NCBI RefSeq assembly: GCF_000423045.1
Contig: NZ_AUHF01000001.1
Span: 248,001-312,000 of the forward strand
Reading direction: 5' to 3'
Length of the DNA: 64,000 bases
From: Christiangramia portivictoriae DSM 23547
GTDB lineage: Bacteria > Bacteroidota > Bacteroidia > Flavobacteriales > Flavobacteriaceae
Shown: positions 18,546 through 27,646 of the stretch, piece after piece
Layout: every line of letters begins with the position of its first letter
Numbering within the stretch: position 1 is the stretch's first letter
Notes under the pieces: model-generated
What the model was told of the DNA's origin: nothing
The model's input: only the letters and a program-made list of their open reading frames with translations
Databases searched by the model: none
Translations under genes and position numbers: made by a program

Positions 18546-19042
18546 AAAATCTAGTAGTAGTAGCAATCCTGTCCTTATTCTTATCCTGTGATCAATCTGC
18601 CAACAACTCTTCTGAAGAAATCGTAGAAAATACGAAGGATACAACCGTAATAAAAAGCGCTGATGTAAAATCCATCGAAGAAGATCTTAAAAAGAAAGGT
18701 TACCAGACTTTTAGTTATAAGGAAGGAGATACGACCTATCTCATGCAGCAGTATTATATGGTTTTCCTGAAATCGGGTCCTGAAAGAAGCCAGGGTTCTA
18801 CAGAAGCTGCAGAACTTCAAAAGAAGCATATGGCGCACCTCGAGCGTTTGGCTACTGAAGGTTATACCAGTTTAACCGGACCTATGGGTGATGATGGCGA
18901 TCTTCGTGGAATTGTAGTGTTCAATACGGCAACACTAGCGGAAGCAGATAGTCTCGCCAACCTGGATCCTATGGTGAAAGCAGGCAGGCTCAAAGTGGAA
19001 ATACACCCTTGGTGGGTTGCAAAAGGCGGGAAGCTTAAATAG
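18542..19042 (+). CDS. Lipoprotein with YciI-like domain
   Basis: A 166-residue protein with a lipobox (LFLSC, Cys about residue 16), an acidic Ser/Asn/Glu-rich linker and, in the second half, a YciI-type fold: FLKSGPERSQG, a helix with KKHMAHLERLATEG, GPMGDDGDLRGIVVF, then DPMVKAGRLKVEIHPWW. YciI-like proteins are usually cytoplasmic, so a membrane-anchored copy is unusual. It overlaps the CYTH gene by four bases. Its 3' end overlaps the convergent thioredoxin gene by 8 bases. Confidence 0.8.
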   Translation: MKNLVVVAILSLFLSCDQSANNSSEEIVENTKDTTVIKSADVKSIEEDLKKKGYQTFSYKEGDTTYLMQQYYMVFLKSGPERSQGSTEAAELQKKHMAHLERLATEGYTSLTGPMGDDGDLRGIVVFNTATLAEADSLANLDPMVKAGRLKVEIHPWWVAKGGKLK

Positions 19043-19331
19043 AATTTATTATGCTTACAATATCATGTTTGGGCAATAAACCAGATTGTCTCCAGAATTG
19101 TTTGCCATCTTTGAACAGGATCATGGTTGGAACACCTCTAACCTGATACTTTGAGGCCAGTTCCTGGTTCTTGTCCACATCGATCTTCACGATCTTCACA
19201 CCTTCCCCAAGATCGTTTTTCACTTCTTTAAGTATAGGCGCCAAAGATTTGCACGGTCCACACCAGTCGGCATAAAAATCTACCAGTACTGGTGTATCTC
19301 CGGAAATAATATCACTAAAACTACTTTTCAT
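19035..19331 (-). CDS. trxA: Thioredoxin
   Basis: A 98-residue cytoplasmic thioredoxin with the classical active site WCGPC (C24, C27), the buried Asp in VDFYADWCGPC and the cis-proline loop RGVPTMILF. It has no signal peptide. It is a single gene with TAACTTTA as a probable -7 box about 15-20 bases upstream, and is convergent with the YciI lipoprotein. Confidence 0.93.
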   Translation of the reverse strand: MKSSFSDIISGDTPVLVDFYADWCGPCKSLAPILKEVKNDLGEGVKIVKIDVDKNQELASKYQVRGVPTMILFKDGKQFWRQSGLLPKHDIVSIINSI

Positions 19332-19383
19332 GTTTTTCTTTTAAAGTTAAGAAATGCCTGGTCTTAATTATTTTAAAATCAGG

Positions 19384-20241
19384 TTAAAAAGTACCTACGA
19401 TCCCTACACGGCCAAGACCAACCTGCATTTTCCAGCTTATTTTATTTGGATTCTGTACTCCGTAGTTACGTTCGTTTTTCAGGTATTTGTCGATACTGTC
19501 CACCACTGCTACGCTAATAGCGATACTAAGTCCCACATCGGTAAGCCAGTGTGCTCCAGACCAAAGCCTGGAAACCGGCGAGACCATTCCAACTCCAATA
19601 AGTCCAGCCTTTACAAAAGGATTGTCAAATTGTTTGGATAAAGCGTACAGAGTGGTGAATGAAAGTATCGTATGACCCGATGGAAATGAGTGGTATTTTC
19701 CTTCATTGCTGAAAGGAGCAAAACTTGCTTTGCCCTCACCACCTGTTGGACGTGCTCTTCCTACTACCGTTTTTGAAATGGATTGAATAATTCCTGAAGC
19801 TGTAGCTGCTGAAATCATTAACACTCCTGTTTGCCTTATCTTTTCATTCTTTGTAAAGAGACCAACCAGGTAGACCGCACTGGTAACCCCGTAATTGTTC
19901 TGCGGACTCCCAAAATACCATCCAAAATCCTTTACGAGCTCAGGGACGTCTTCACCCTGTTCCATGAAATAATCACTGGTCTCTTCATCAAAAATGTAGA
20001 GTGCAGCAGTTCCGGCAACTACAGCTCCGGCGGTGATAAAATCATCTTTTTGCCATCTAAGGGGAGAAGAATAGGCATTCTTGATTCCGCCAAAAGCGCT
20101 GGCGCCATCATATTTCAGCAATTCCCAGGTCGTGGGAACACTGTCCTTTTCAATTTCCAATGTGTCCTGCTGAGACCAGGTAATCGATGAGAGCGTAAGA
20201 AACGCCAGGCAAAGTGATAGAGATTGTAATTTTCTAAGCAT
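19384..20241 (-). CDS. PAP2-superfamily membrane phosphatase
   Basis: A 285-residue protein with a signal peptide (cleavage probably after TWS) and the three acid-phosphatase motifs: K157 to R162-ARP, PSGH (187-190) and SRLWSGAHWLTD, with H231 and D235. Such enzymes remove phosphate from lipid phosphates (undecaprenyl-PP, phosphatidate) at the periplasmic face. Its position downstream of the efflux operon terminator suggests separate transcription. The exact lipid substrate is unknown. Confidence 0.86.
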   Translation of the reverse strand: MLRKLQSLSLCLAFLTLSSITWSQQDTLEIEKDSVPTTWELLKYDGASAFGGIKNAYSSPLRWQKDDFITAGAVVAGTAALYIFDEETSDYFMEQGEDVPELVKDFGWYFGSPQNNYGVTSAVYLVGLFTKNEKIRQTGVLMISAATASGIIQSISKTVVGRARPTGGEGKASFAPFSNEGKYHSFPSGHTILSFTTLYALSKQFDNPFVKAGLIGVGMVSPVSRLWSGAHWLTDVGLSIAISVAVVDSIDKYLKNERNYGVQNPNKISWKMQVGLGRVGIVGTF

Positions 20242-20252
20242 ATTATAATTTT

Positions 20253-20288
20253 AAAAAAGTGACCTCAAACCCTAAAGCCCGAGGTCAC
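20253..20288 (-). terminator. Terminator of the RND efflux operon
   Basis: On the minus strand GTGACCTC and GAGGTCAC form an 8-bp stem with a 14-base loop, followed by six T. It lies between tolC and the PAP2 gene. Confidence 0.8.
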
Positions 20289-20327
20289 CATCAACCAACA
20301 ACTAACTATGAAAAAACTAAATTTTAA

Positions 20328-21725
20328 TTATTTCCAGCCGCCGCCTAAGGCCGCGTAAAGATCGACAATTGATTTTAATTGATTGTACTTTGCATTCGCA
20401 AGATCCAAACTAGAGTTCAGGGCATTCTGTCTTGCCGTTAAAACCTCAAGGTAATTGGCGAGTCCATTGTTCAGTAATTCTTCAGAATAATCTGTCGCGA
20501 GATCATAAGCCTGGAATTCTTTCTGTTTGACATCAATCTTTTCTGAAGCAGCTTCATAAGAATACATGGCATCTGAAACCTCTTTGCTTGCCGTTAGTAT
20601 CGCTCTTCTAAACTCAAGCCTGGCCTGTTCCTGCTCAGCCTGTGACACTTCATACTCTGTTCTAATGGCTCTACCGTTGAGGATTGGTTGTGCCAGCCCA
20701 CCAACTACAGTTGCGAAAAGGGAATTGGGATCAAAAAGGTCTCCTTTGTCCAGAGCCTGTAAACCACCAGTTGCATTTAAAGTAAGCGAAGGATAGAAAT
20801 TGCTTTTCGCCACATTGGTCAACTCAAAAGCATTTACAAAATTATATTCCGCAGCAATGACATCGGGGCGGTTGCGTAAGAGTTGTACTGGAACACCAAT
20901 ATGGAGTTCTGTCGTGATTTTCTGCTCATCCAGATTTGATCGTTCAATCAACCTGGGTGCCTCACCCAGAAGTATGGAAAGCGTATTTTCAAGTAATCTC
21001 GCTTCGTTTTTAAGATCAATCAGGATCGCCTTTGCGGTGTATAGCTGAGCTTCAGTTTGCTGCACACCAACTTCAGTAAGAGTTCCGGCTTCTTTCAAGG
21101 CTTTTGTAGTTTCAAGACTGTTCGCCCTGGTTTCTACTGTTCTTTTCGTGATATCGATCTGCTCGTCCAGCGCTAACAATTGATAGTAGGTTGAAGCGAT
21201 ATCAGAGATCAACCTTGTTTTTACGGCCTGGTGTGCAGCAATACTTTGTAAGTACCTGGCATCAAAAGCCCGCTTTCTGCTTCTAATTTTACCCCAGATA
21301 TCTGCTTCCCAGGAAAGATCTGCACTTAACTGATACTGATCCAGCGAGCTGAATAAACTACCAAACTGGCTGTTTTGTGAAAGCTCCTGATGAGTAAAAG
21401 TGGCATTGGCCCCAAGAGTTGGAAGATAACCGGCTTTACCTTGCTTTACGTAGGCTTCCGCAGCATTAATCTGCTGCACTGCCACCCGAATGTCAATATT
21501 GTTTTCCAGCCCTTCAGAGATATATTCCTGCAGAAGTGGATCTGTAAACATCTCTTTCCAGGAAATGTTAGCCATGTTCAGGCTATCCTGTTCTATCTCA
21601 TCGGTCCTGTAAGTTGCTTCTTCGATGACCTCCGGCTGTTCGTAGTCCTTTGCGACAAAACAGGACTGAAGGCTTAGAAGTACAACTCCAAGCAAACCAA
21701 ATTTCGTGTTATGTAATACGTTCAT
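20328..21725 (-). CDS. Outer membrane efflux lipoprotein (TolC/NodT family)
   Basis: The outer-membrane channel of a tripartite RND pump, about 465 residues. A lipobox (LSLQSC) marks it as a lipoprotein of the OprM/NodT subgroup. Two outer-membrane efflux repeats follow, with the usual LRNRPDV and GLAQPILNG strings. The ATG at 21725 begins MNVLHNTK; a TTG six bases upstream is possible. It starts 8 bases after the pump stop codon, so all three components come from one mRNA. Confidence 0.92.
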   Translation of the reverse strand: MNVLHNTKFGLLGVVLLSLQSCFVAKDYEQPEVIEEATYRTDEIEQDSLNMANISWKEMFTDPLLQEYISEGLENNIDIRVAVQQINAAEAYVKQGKAGYLPTLGANATFTHQELSQNSQFGSLFSSLDQYQLSADLSWEADIWGKIRSRKRAFDARYLQSIAAHQAVKTRLISDIASTYYQLLALDEQIDITKRTVETRANSLETTKALKEAGTLTEVGVQQTEAQLYTAKAILIDLKNEARLLENTLSILLGEAPRLIERSNLDEQKITTELHIGVPVQLLRNRPDVIAAEYNFVNAFELTNVAKSNFYPSLTLNATGGLQALDKGDLFDPNSLFATVVGGLAQPILNGRAIRTEYEVSQAEQEQARLEFRRAILTASKEVSDAMYSYEAASEKIDVKQKEFQAYDLATDYSEELLNNGLANYLEVLTARQNALNSSLDLANAKYNQLKSIVDLYAALGGGWK

Positions 21726-21733
21726 GTTCAATG

Positions 21734-24700
21734 TTATTTAGTTTCGACAGCTTCAGGCTTTTTACCTACTTTTTCCTGTAACCACTGGAAGAGAATAAAC
21801 AGAATAGGAATTACAAATACTCCCAGAATAGTTCCTATTAATAGTCCTCCCGCGGCACCCGTACCAATGGAACGGTTACCTTCTGCTCCAACTCCAGTAG
21901 CAAGCACCAGTGGTAGCAAACCGAGAATAAAGGCAAAAGAGGTCATAAGAATGGGTCTTAGCCTTGATTTTGCTCCATCGATGGCGGCCTCTACGATCGA
22001 TTCCCCCTGTCGTCTTCGCTGCAAAGCAAATTCCACGATTAGAATAGCATTCTTGGCAAGCAGGCCAATAAGCATGATTAATGCGATCTGGAAATAGATG
22101 TTATTCTGCAATCCAGAGAACTTTGTCGTGATGTAGGCACCAAAAACTCCAAGAGGTAAAGAGAACAGCACTGAAAAAGGCAATAAATAGCTTTCATATT
22201 GTGCCGCCAGTAGGAAGTAAACAAATACGATAGATAATAGGAAAATCGTAGTCGTTTGATCGCCGGCATTCACCTCTTCCCGGGTTAGACCACTGAAGGC
22301 AGTCGTATAATTTTCAGGGAGTGTGCTGGCAACTTCTTCGATAGCTGTAATCGCGTCTCCTGAACTAAAACCAAGATTCGTGGCTCCACTCAGCTTAGTA
22401 GAGTTGAACAGGTTGAAACGGGTTACAGATTGCGGCCCATAAACCCTTTTAAGATTCACAAACTGTGTAATAGGACTCATCTCTCCGGAAGACGTGCGGA
22501 CGTACAGTTTATTAAGATCAGATTTTTGTGCTCGATCTTCAGGATAAGCCTGTACGTAAACCCGGTATTGTTTTCCGAATTTGGAGAAATCGGCAGCGTA
22601 AACTCCACCAATGTAGCCCTGAAGTGTGCTGAAAATCTCATTTACCGTAACGCCTTTTTCTTTAGCCAGCGGAACATTCAGTTCCAGTTCATACTGAGGG
22701 TAATTGGTGTTAAAAGAACTTTGCGCATATTGAATTTCAGGTCTTTCAGATAGTTTCCTGATAAATTCCTGGTTGGCTTCATCCAGCTCGTTAAAACCTG
22801 CTCCAGATCTATCCAGTAAATTCACTTCAAATCCGGAAGAATTTCCGAAGCCAGGAATACTGGGAGGAGAGAAGAAAATAATATTTGCTTCCGGGATGGT
22901 TGCTGCTACACCAAAAAGCTTTCCGGTGATGCTTTCAATGGATAACTCATCGGTATCACGTTCATCCCAGTTGTCTAGTTTTATAAAACCAAGACCATAG
23001 TTGCTACCTGCACCGCTAATCAAACTTCTACCGGCAATCACAGAAACTCCCTGAATTCCATCAATATCTTTCACTTTCTGGTAAAGGAGATCATTCACCT
23101 CCTGGGTTCTGTCTATCGAAGCACCTGCTGGTAATTCCAGGTTCACGAATATGAGTCCGCGGTCTTCATCGGGAACAAAACCTGAAGGAGTTGTGGATGC
23201 AGACCACCAGATTCCTCCAATGGCAAGAATAAGGATCAAAGCGGTTACCCACTTATTCCTGTAGAGAAACTTCAGCGATCTTCCATATCTCTCGATAGTC
23301 GCGTTGAATCCGCGGTTAAAACCGTCATAGAATTTCTGAAGAAAACTTTTCTTTCCGTTTTTCTTTTCGTCGTGCGTTTTCAGAAACAATGCACAAAGAG
23401 CAGGGCTCAGGGTCAAAGCGTTTATTGCGGAAATGAATATCGCTACAATTAGTGTAATTCCAAACTGTTCATAAAAGACACCTGTAGGTCCCTGGATAAA
23501 AGTTACCGGAATAAACACCGCTGCCATAACCAGGGTAATCGAGATGATCGCTCCAGAAATTTCGTTCATGGCGGTTGTGGTGGCCTGTTTGGCACTTTTA
23601 GCACCTTCATCCAGTTTCGCGTGTACGGCTTCCACCACCACAATGGCGTCATCTACCACGATCCCGATGGCCAGCACCAGGGCAAACAGGGTCAATAAGT
23701 TGATACTGTATCCAAAAAGATTCAGGAAGAAAAAAGTACCAATAATAGACACTGGAACCGCAATAGCCGGGATCAAGGTCGACCTGAAATCCTGTAGAAA
23801 TATGAAAACTACGAGAAAAACAAGTATAAATGCTTCAATAAGCGTATGTGTCACTTTGTTAATCGAGGCATCCAGAAATTCGTTGGTATTGTAGGGTACG
23901 TAGATTTCCAGTCCTTCAGGAAGATCCTTCTCCACTTCTGCGAGTCGGTCTTCAATTTCCAGGATGATATCACGTGCATTAGATCCCTTGGTCTGGAAAA
24001 CACCCATATTAACCGCGGGATATCCTTTGGTCATGGAACTTCCGCTATAACTTTGAGCGTCCAGTTCGATCTCTGCGATATCTTTTAGTCTAAGAAATTC
24101 ACCATTCCCAAGAGCTTTTATAACAATGTCGCTGTACTGCTCTTCTGTATTGTATCTACCGCTGTATTTTATCGTGTAGTTAAAAGCCTTACCGTCATTT
24201 TCTCCAAGAGAACCGGCAGCAGCTTCCAGACTCTGCTCATTTAAAGCACCAATCACATCTGCGGGAACAAGATTGTAGGCTGCTAGTTTATCAGGTTGCA
24301 GCCATATTCGCATGGCATAATCCTTACTTCCAAACACCTGTACATTTCCAACACCGTTGACCCTTTGAATTTCAGGAATCACATTTATTTTCAGGTAATT
24401 CTGAATAAATGTGTCATCAAAATCCTGATTCTTACTCAAAAGAGAGAAGAACATCAGGGCACTTGTTTGCTGTTTCTGGGTGGTGACCCCGGTTTGTTTT
24501 ACCTCTGCAGGCAACAGAGGATTTGCACGGGCTACCCTGTTCTGTACGTTCACTGCAGCAATGTCTGGATCTACCTGCTGATCGAAATAAACCGTGATCT
24601 CTGCAGTACCGTTATTGGTAGCTGTTGAGGTCAAATATGTCATTCCCTCCACTCCGTTAATCTGTTCTTCAATAGGAATGATCACACTTTCCAGTACCGT

Positions 24701-24865
24701 TTCTGCATTGGCACCTGGATACGAAGTGCTTACAGTGATGGTTGGAGGTGCGATGTCAGGATATTGCGTGATAGGAAGGTTGGAAAGTCCAAGAACTCCC
24801 AGGATCACGATAATGATGGAAATCACCGTAGAGAGTACGGGTCTTTCTATAAATGTTTTTAGCAT
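21734..24865 (-). CDS. RND multidrug efflux pump, inner-membrane subunit (AcrB/MexB-like)
   Basis: A 1043-residue HAE1-type RND transporter, a proton-driven exporter of hydrophobic compounds. The start MLKTFIERPVLS is the family N-terminus, so I place the ATG at 24865 rather than further upstream. Twelve transmembrane segments are arranged as two repeats with large periplasmic loops. The proton-relay region in TM4 reads ALVLAIGIVVDDAIVVVEAV with the Asp pair. It is preceded by the adaptor (22-base gap) and followed by tolC (8 bases). Confidence 0.95.
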   Translation of the reverse strand: MLKTFIERPVLSTVISIIIVILGVLGLSNLPITQYPDIAPPTITVSTSYPGANAETVLESVIIPIEEQINGVEGMTYLTSTATNNGTAEITVYFDQQVDPDIAAVNVQNRVARANPLLPAEVKQTGVTTQKQQTSALMFFSLLSKNQDFDDTFIQNYLKINVIPEIQRVNGVGNVQVFGSKDYAMRIWLQPDKLAAYNLVPADVIGALNEQSLEAAAGSLGENDGKAFNYTIKYSGRYNTEEQYSDIVIKALGNGEFLRLKDIAEIELDAQSYSGSSMTKGYPAVNMGVFQTKGSNARDIILEIEDRLAEVEKDLPEGLEIYVPYNTNEFLDASINKVTHTLIEAFILVFLVVFIFLQDFRSTLIPAIAVPVSIIGTFFFLNLFGYSINLLTLFALVLAIGIVVDDAIVVVEAVHAKLDEGAKSAKQATTTAMNEISGAIISITLVMAAVFIPVTFIQGPTGVFYEQFGITLIVAIFISAINALTLSPALCALFLKTHDEKKNGKKSFLQKFYDGFNRGFNATIERYGRSLKFLYRNKWVTALILILAIGGIWWSASTTPSGFVPDEDRGLIFVNLELPAGASIDRTQEVNDLLYQKVKDIDGIQGVSVIAGRSLISGAGSNYGLGFIKLDNWDERDTDELSIESITGKLFGVAATIPEANIIFFSPPSIPGFGNSSGFEVNLLDRSGAGFNELDEANQEFIRKLSERPEIQYAQSSFNTNYPQYELELNVPLAKEKGVTVNEIFSTLQGYIGGVYAADFSKFGKQYRVYVQAYPEDRAQKSDLNKLYVRTSSGEMSPITQFVNLKRVYGPQSVTRFNLFNSTKLSGATNLGFSSGDAITAIEEVASTLPENYTTAFSGLTREEVNAGDQTTTIFLLSIVFVYFLLAAQYESYLLPFSVLFSLPLGVFGAYITTKFSGLQNNIYFQIALIMLIGLLAKNAILIVEFALQRRRQGESIVEAAIDGAKSRLRPILMTSFAFILGLLPLVLATGVGAEGNRSIGTGAAGGLLIGTILGVFVIPILFILFQWLQEKVGKKPEAVETK

Positions 24866-24887
24866 AACGTTACTTTTTCCTGAAAAT

Positions 24888-26015
24888 TTATCTGAATACC
24901 TTATCAATAGGCTTAGCCACACTATCGAAAGCGACGGGTTGTGGCTGGATCTGGGTGTCTGGTCGTAGTTTTGCCAGACCTTTCGCTACAATGGTATCTC
25001 CCTGTTTTACTCCAGATTTTACCACATACAAATTATCTATGCTCGTTATGATCTCCAGGGTGGAACTGCTCACCTTATTTTCGGCTCCAAGCTTATAGAC
25101 CAGAACGTTGCCCTGTCTCTCAAAGGTGGATTCCTGCGGAACGATCAATGCATTTTCGTAGGTCTTCGGAATTCTTATCTTACCGCTGTTTCCATTGGAA
25201 AGAAGTCTCGAAGGATTGTCAAAAACTGCTCTGAAGGAGATAGAACCTGTATTTTCGTTTACCTGTGAATTAATGGTTTCGATCTTTCCCTTTTCAGAAT
25301 AGGAAGATCCATTCGCAAGAATCAATTCTACTGCCGGCATATTAGCGATCTTATCCTGAACTTTTTCCCCTTCATATTCTTTTAAAAAATCAAGGTACTC
25401 AGTTTCATTCATGGAAAAGTAGGCGTAAACCTTGCTGATGTTACTAACCGTAGTAAGTGGCTGAGTGCTGGTTGGGCTCACCAAAGCACCTTCACGAAGT
25501 CTTATGGAACCTACTAAACCATCGACAGGACTTTTAATGTTGGCGTAACCAATATTTGCCGCGATACTGTTATAACTACTCTGAGCCTGTTGTAATTTTG
25601 CTTTTGCCGTTTCCAGTTGCACCTCGCTAATAATGTTCTTTTCAACCAAAGGCTTCAGTTTATCTACCTCTACCTGCGCTGCATTTACATTTGCTTTTGC
25701 CGCTGCGGCATCCTGGTTTAATGACTGGGTTTCGAGTTTGAAAAGCAACTGTCCTTTTTTTACTTCCTGGCCTTCGTCTACTAGAACATCAGTAATATAG
25801 CCGGAAACCTTCGCTCTAACTTCACTATTTACGATACCTTCTATGTTCACCGGGTAGGTGGTATGACCGGTAACGGTTCTCTGCGGAACTTCGGTTACCG
25901 GAAATGGTTTTGCCTGCGGTGCAGCAGCCTGAGCTTGTGATTCACCATCATTTCCACAGCTCGCCAGTAGCAGTATTAGGCTGAATAATCCTGCGATTGA
26001 AACTATTTTTTTCAT
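24888..26015 (-). CDS. RND efflux periplasmic adaptor (membrane fusion protein)
   Basis: A 375-residue adaptor linking pump and outer-membrane channel. The lipobox is LLASC at about residue 20. A barrel-sandwich half (GYITDVLVDEGQEVKKGQLLFKLE), a helical hairpin rich in Ala/Lys, the second half-hybrid SPVDGLVGSIRLREGALV, and beta-barrel and membrane-proximal domains follow. It is the first structural gene after the regulator, whose stop lies 19 bases upstream. Confidence 0.93.
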   Translation of the reverse strand: MKKIVSIAGLFSLILLLASCGNDGESQAQAAAPQAKPFPVTEVPQRTVTGHTTYPVNIEGIVNSEVRAKVSGYITDVLVDEGQEVKKGQLLFKLETQSLNQDAAAAKANVNAAQVEVDKLKPLVEKNIISEVQLETAKAKLQQAQSSYNSIAANIGYANIKSPVDGLVGSIRLREGALVSPTSTQPLTTVSNISKVYAYFSMNETEYLDFLKEYEGEKVQDKIANMPAVELILANGSSYSEKGKIETINSQVNENTGSISFRAVFDNPSRLLSNGNSGKIRIPKTYENALIVPQESTFERQGNVLVYKLGAENKVSSSTLEIITSIDNLYVVKSGVKQGDTIVAKGLAKLRPDTQIQPQPVAFDSVAKPIDKVFR

Positions 26016-26034
26016 TTTTATTCTTCTTCAATAA

Positions 26035-26517
26035 TTAATTTTCCAGTTCCTGGGTCATTAGTTCGATCGTGCGTTCCAGGTTCTCTTTTTGTGATTTCAA
26101 ATACTCTATATACAGGCTGCCAACACCACCAGATCTTTTAAACTTCTCTTCATTGTGAGTAGAATTGAACTCGTGGATCTTGTTAATGATCCTGATCTCT
26201 TCTTTGGTCCTGATCATTTCATCATTCAGGGTGTTTTTCAGGTAAGTCCTGCTGGCCCTGAAATAGCGCTTTCGATCTCCCGATTTGGTGAAATATTCCA
26301 CCTTCTTGGTTTGTAAAAGCAAATTCAGCTGGGTGGAGACAGAGCTTTTACTCGCCTGGGTGATCTCGATGATCTCATCGAAAGTATGACCGTCATTGGG
26401 AGACAATATCATAATGATGTAGATCCTTGCCGATAATGGCGCGAGGTTATGTATTCTTTCAAAATGAACCCCAATCTCTTCGATCAGTTTTCGCTTTTCC
26501 GGTGAACAACAATCCAT
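26035..26517 (-). CDS. GbsR/MarR-family transcriptional regulator
   Basis: A 160-residue winged-helix protein. The helix-turn-helix lies about residues 40-90 (LSARIYIIMILS..., EIIEITQASKSSVSTQLNLLL), then a wing with KSGDRKRYFRAS and a C-terminal helix for dimer contacts. It begins MDCCSPEKR, with two adjacent Cys near the N-terminus that might sense redox or metal, which is speculation. It is the promoter-proximal gene of the efflux operon, and a perfect palindrome overlies its promoter, so it probably represses its own operon. Confidence 0.88.
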   Translation of the reverse strand: MDCCSPEKRKLIEEIGVHFERIHNLAPLSARIYIIMILSPNDGHTFDEIIEITQASKSSVSTQLNLLLQTKKVEYFTKSGDRKRYFRASRTYLKNTLNDEMIRTKEEIRIINKIHEFNSTHNEEKFKRSGGVGSLYIEYLKSQKENLERTIELMTQELEN

Positions 26518-26539
26518 GCAATTATTTTAAATGAGCTTG

Positions 26540-26571
26540 CAAAGATACACTCAGTTCGGAACTAACCGAAC
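26540..26571 (-). promoter_or_regulatory. Efflux operon promoter with palindromic operator
   Basis: The -7 box TATCTTTG (minus strand, 26540-26547) is perfect. Overlapping the -33/spacer region is GTTCGGAACTAACCGAAC (26554-26571), two exact 6-bp half-sites separated by 6 bases. The geometry fits a dimeric winged-helix repressor blocking sigma binding. No other copy was noticed in the window. Confidence 0.72.
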
Positions 26572-26668
26572 CAAACAAACTTAAATGTTCGTTAAAAGTG
26601 TGAATTCTTCAGATTCAATGCATTTTTCTCCAGAAGGATTTCAGAATCGGGACATCGGCAAATTTTGA

Positions 26669-27505
26669 TTATCTGGTTTTAAGGATGTTGAGGTCTGTAG
26701 ACTTGATAACGTAGCCAATTCTAACCATGCTGGTGTATTTGTCATAATCAATAAGGCTTTCCGCATAACCCGCGAACCACTCCAGCATCAAATACTGGTT
26801 ACCAGAATTATTAAATAGTCTATAATAAAGTTTGGTACCTACAGATCCTTTCCAGTCTTTCAATCCTTTTCTTAGCGTTATCTCGCCAATAAAAAGTTCT
26901 CTGAAGAATGTCTGTTCTACCTTGACTTCAGCCAAACCAACGTAATCCAGCAGATCCGGATGGTTTTCAGTATAAGCAAAAGGAACCCAGGCCTTCGCGC
27001 TCAGCATGGTGCGCCTTCCCAGCGGTGTATGAAACATCCCGGAAACCCTGTTCCAGCTTCTGCTCACCAGGCTGTCTCTTCCATTGGATTCGTGTTCCAG
27101 CTGCAGTTCTGCCAGTGCAATGATTCTATTGGATTTATCGAAAATTGGCTTGCCAACTCCTATAGCGGGATTAAAATTGATTTCTTCAAACGGGCTGGAT
27201 TTATCATAGATATTCCAGAATGCTTTTTGTGTGTAGCTCACGAACAAATGGCTGTCAAACGGCAGCGTAGCCCTGGAGATCAGTTGCTTGAAACTTATCT
27301 GGTACTTGATATCTGAATTTACTTTGTTGGCAGGCATGTTCGTGGGAATTCCACTTATCAGGTAATTATCATGATAACTGCTGAAAGATGGCATGCTTTG
27401 GATCGTATCATTCACTTCCTCACGCGTCATTCGCTGTGCATGTACTTTTATTGAACTGCATAAAATGATAACCAGGAGGCCAGTCTTTGTGATAAATGAC
27501 TTCAT
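26669..27505 (-). CDS. pldA: Outer membrane phospholipase A
   Basis: A 278-residue beta-barrel enzyme that hydrolyses phospholipids that have reached the outer leaflet. A signal peptide ending VHAQ follows the ATG at 27505; a longer in-frame version lacks a signal. The catalytic block is LEHESNGRDSLVSRSWNR, with H138 and S140 as His-Ser and the following Asn-Gly, the OMPLA signature. The rest alternates as beta strands. It stands alone between the efflux promoter and the peptidase terminator. Confidence 0.88.
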   Translation of the reverse strand: MKSFITKTGLLVIILCSSIKVHAQRMTREEVNDTIQSMPSFSSYHDNYLISGIPTNMPANKVNSDIKYQISFKQLISRATLPFDSHLFVSYTQKAFWNIYDKSSPFEEINFNPAIGVGKPIFDKSNRIIALAELQLEHESNGRDSLVSRSWNRVSGMFHTPLGRRTMLSAKAWVPFAYTENHPDLLDYVGLAEVKVEQTFFRELFIGEITLRKGLKDWKGSVGTKLYYRLFNNSGNQYLMLEWFAGYAESLIDYDKYTSMVRIGYVIKSTDLNILKTR

Positions 27506-27598
27506 GTTAGGACTTTGTAGGGAAATTTGTAGAAGCAAAGGTAAGTCTAAAGTCGCTTTAAATCTAATTTGAAGAATGGACAGGATTGTTATTAATTC

Positions 27599-27625
27599 CA
27601 AAAAGCTCCCGATTTCAGGAGCTTT
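27599..27625 (-). terminator. Terminator of the isoaspartyl peptidase gene
   Basis: On the minus strand AAAGCTCC and GGAGCTTT flank an 8-base loop, followed by TTTTT. It lies 21 bases after the stop codon. Confidence 0.78.
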
Positions 27626-27646
27626 AAATTGTATATACCAGTGAAT

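Noticed and set aside
20700-24970. Rightward open frames across the efflux genes
   Set aside because: They are antisense to tolC, pump and adaptor genes, whose conserved motifs fix the leftward frame.
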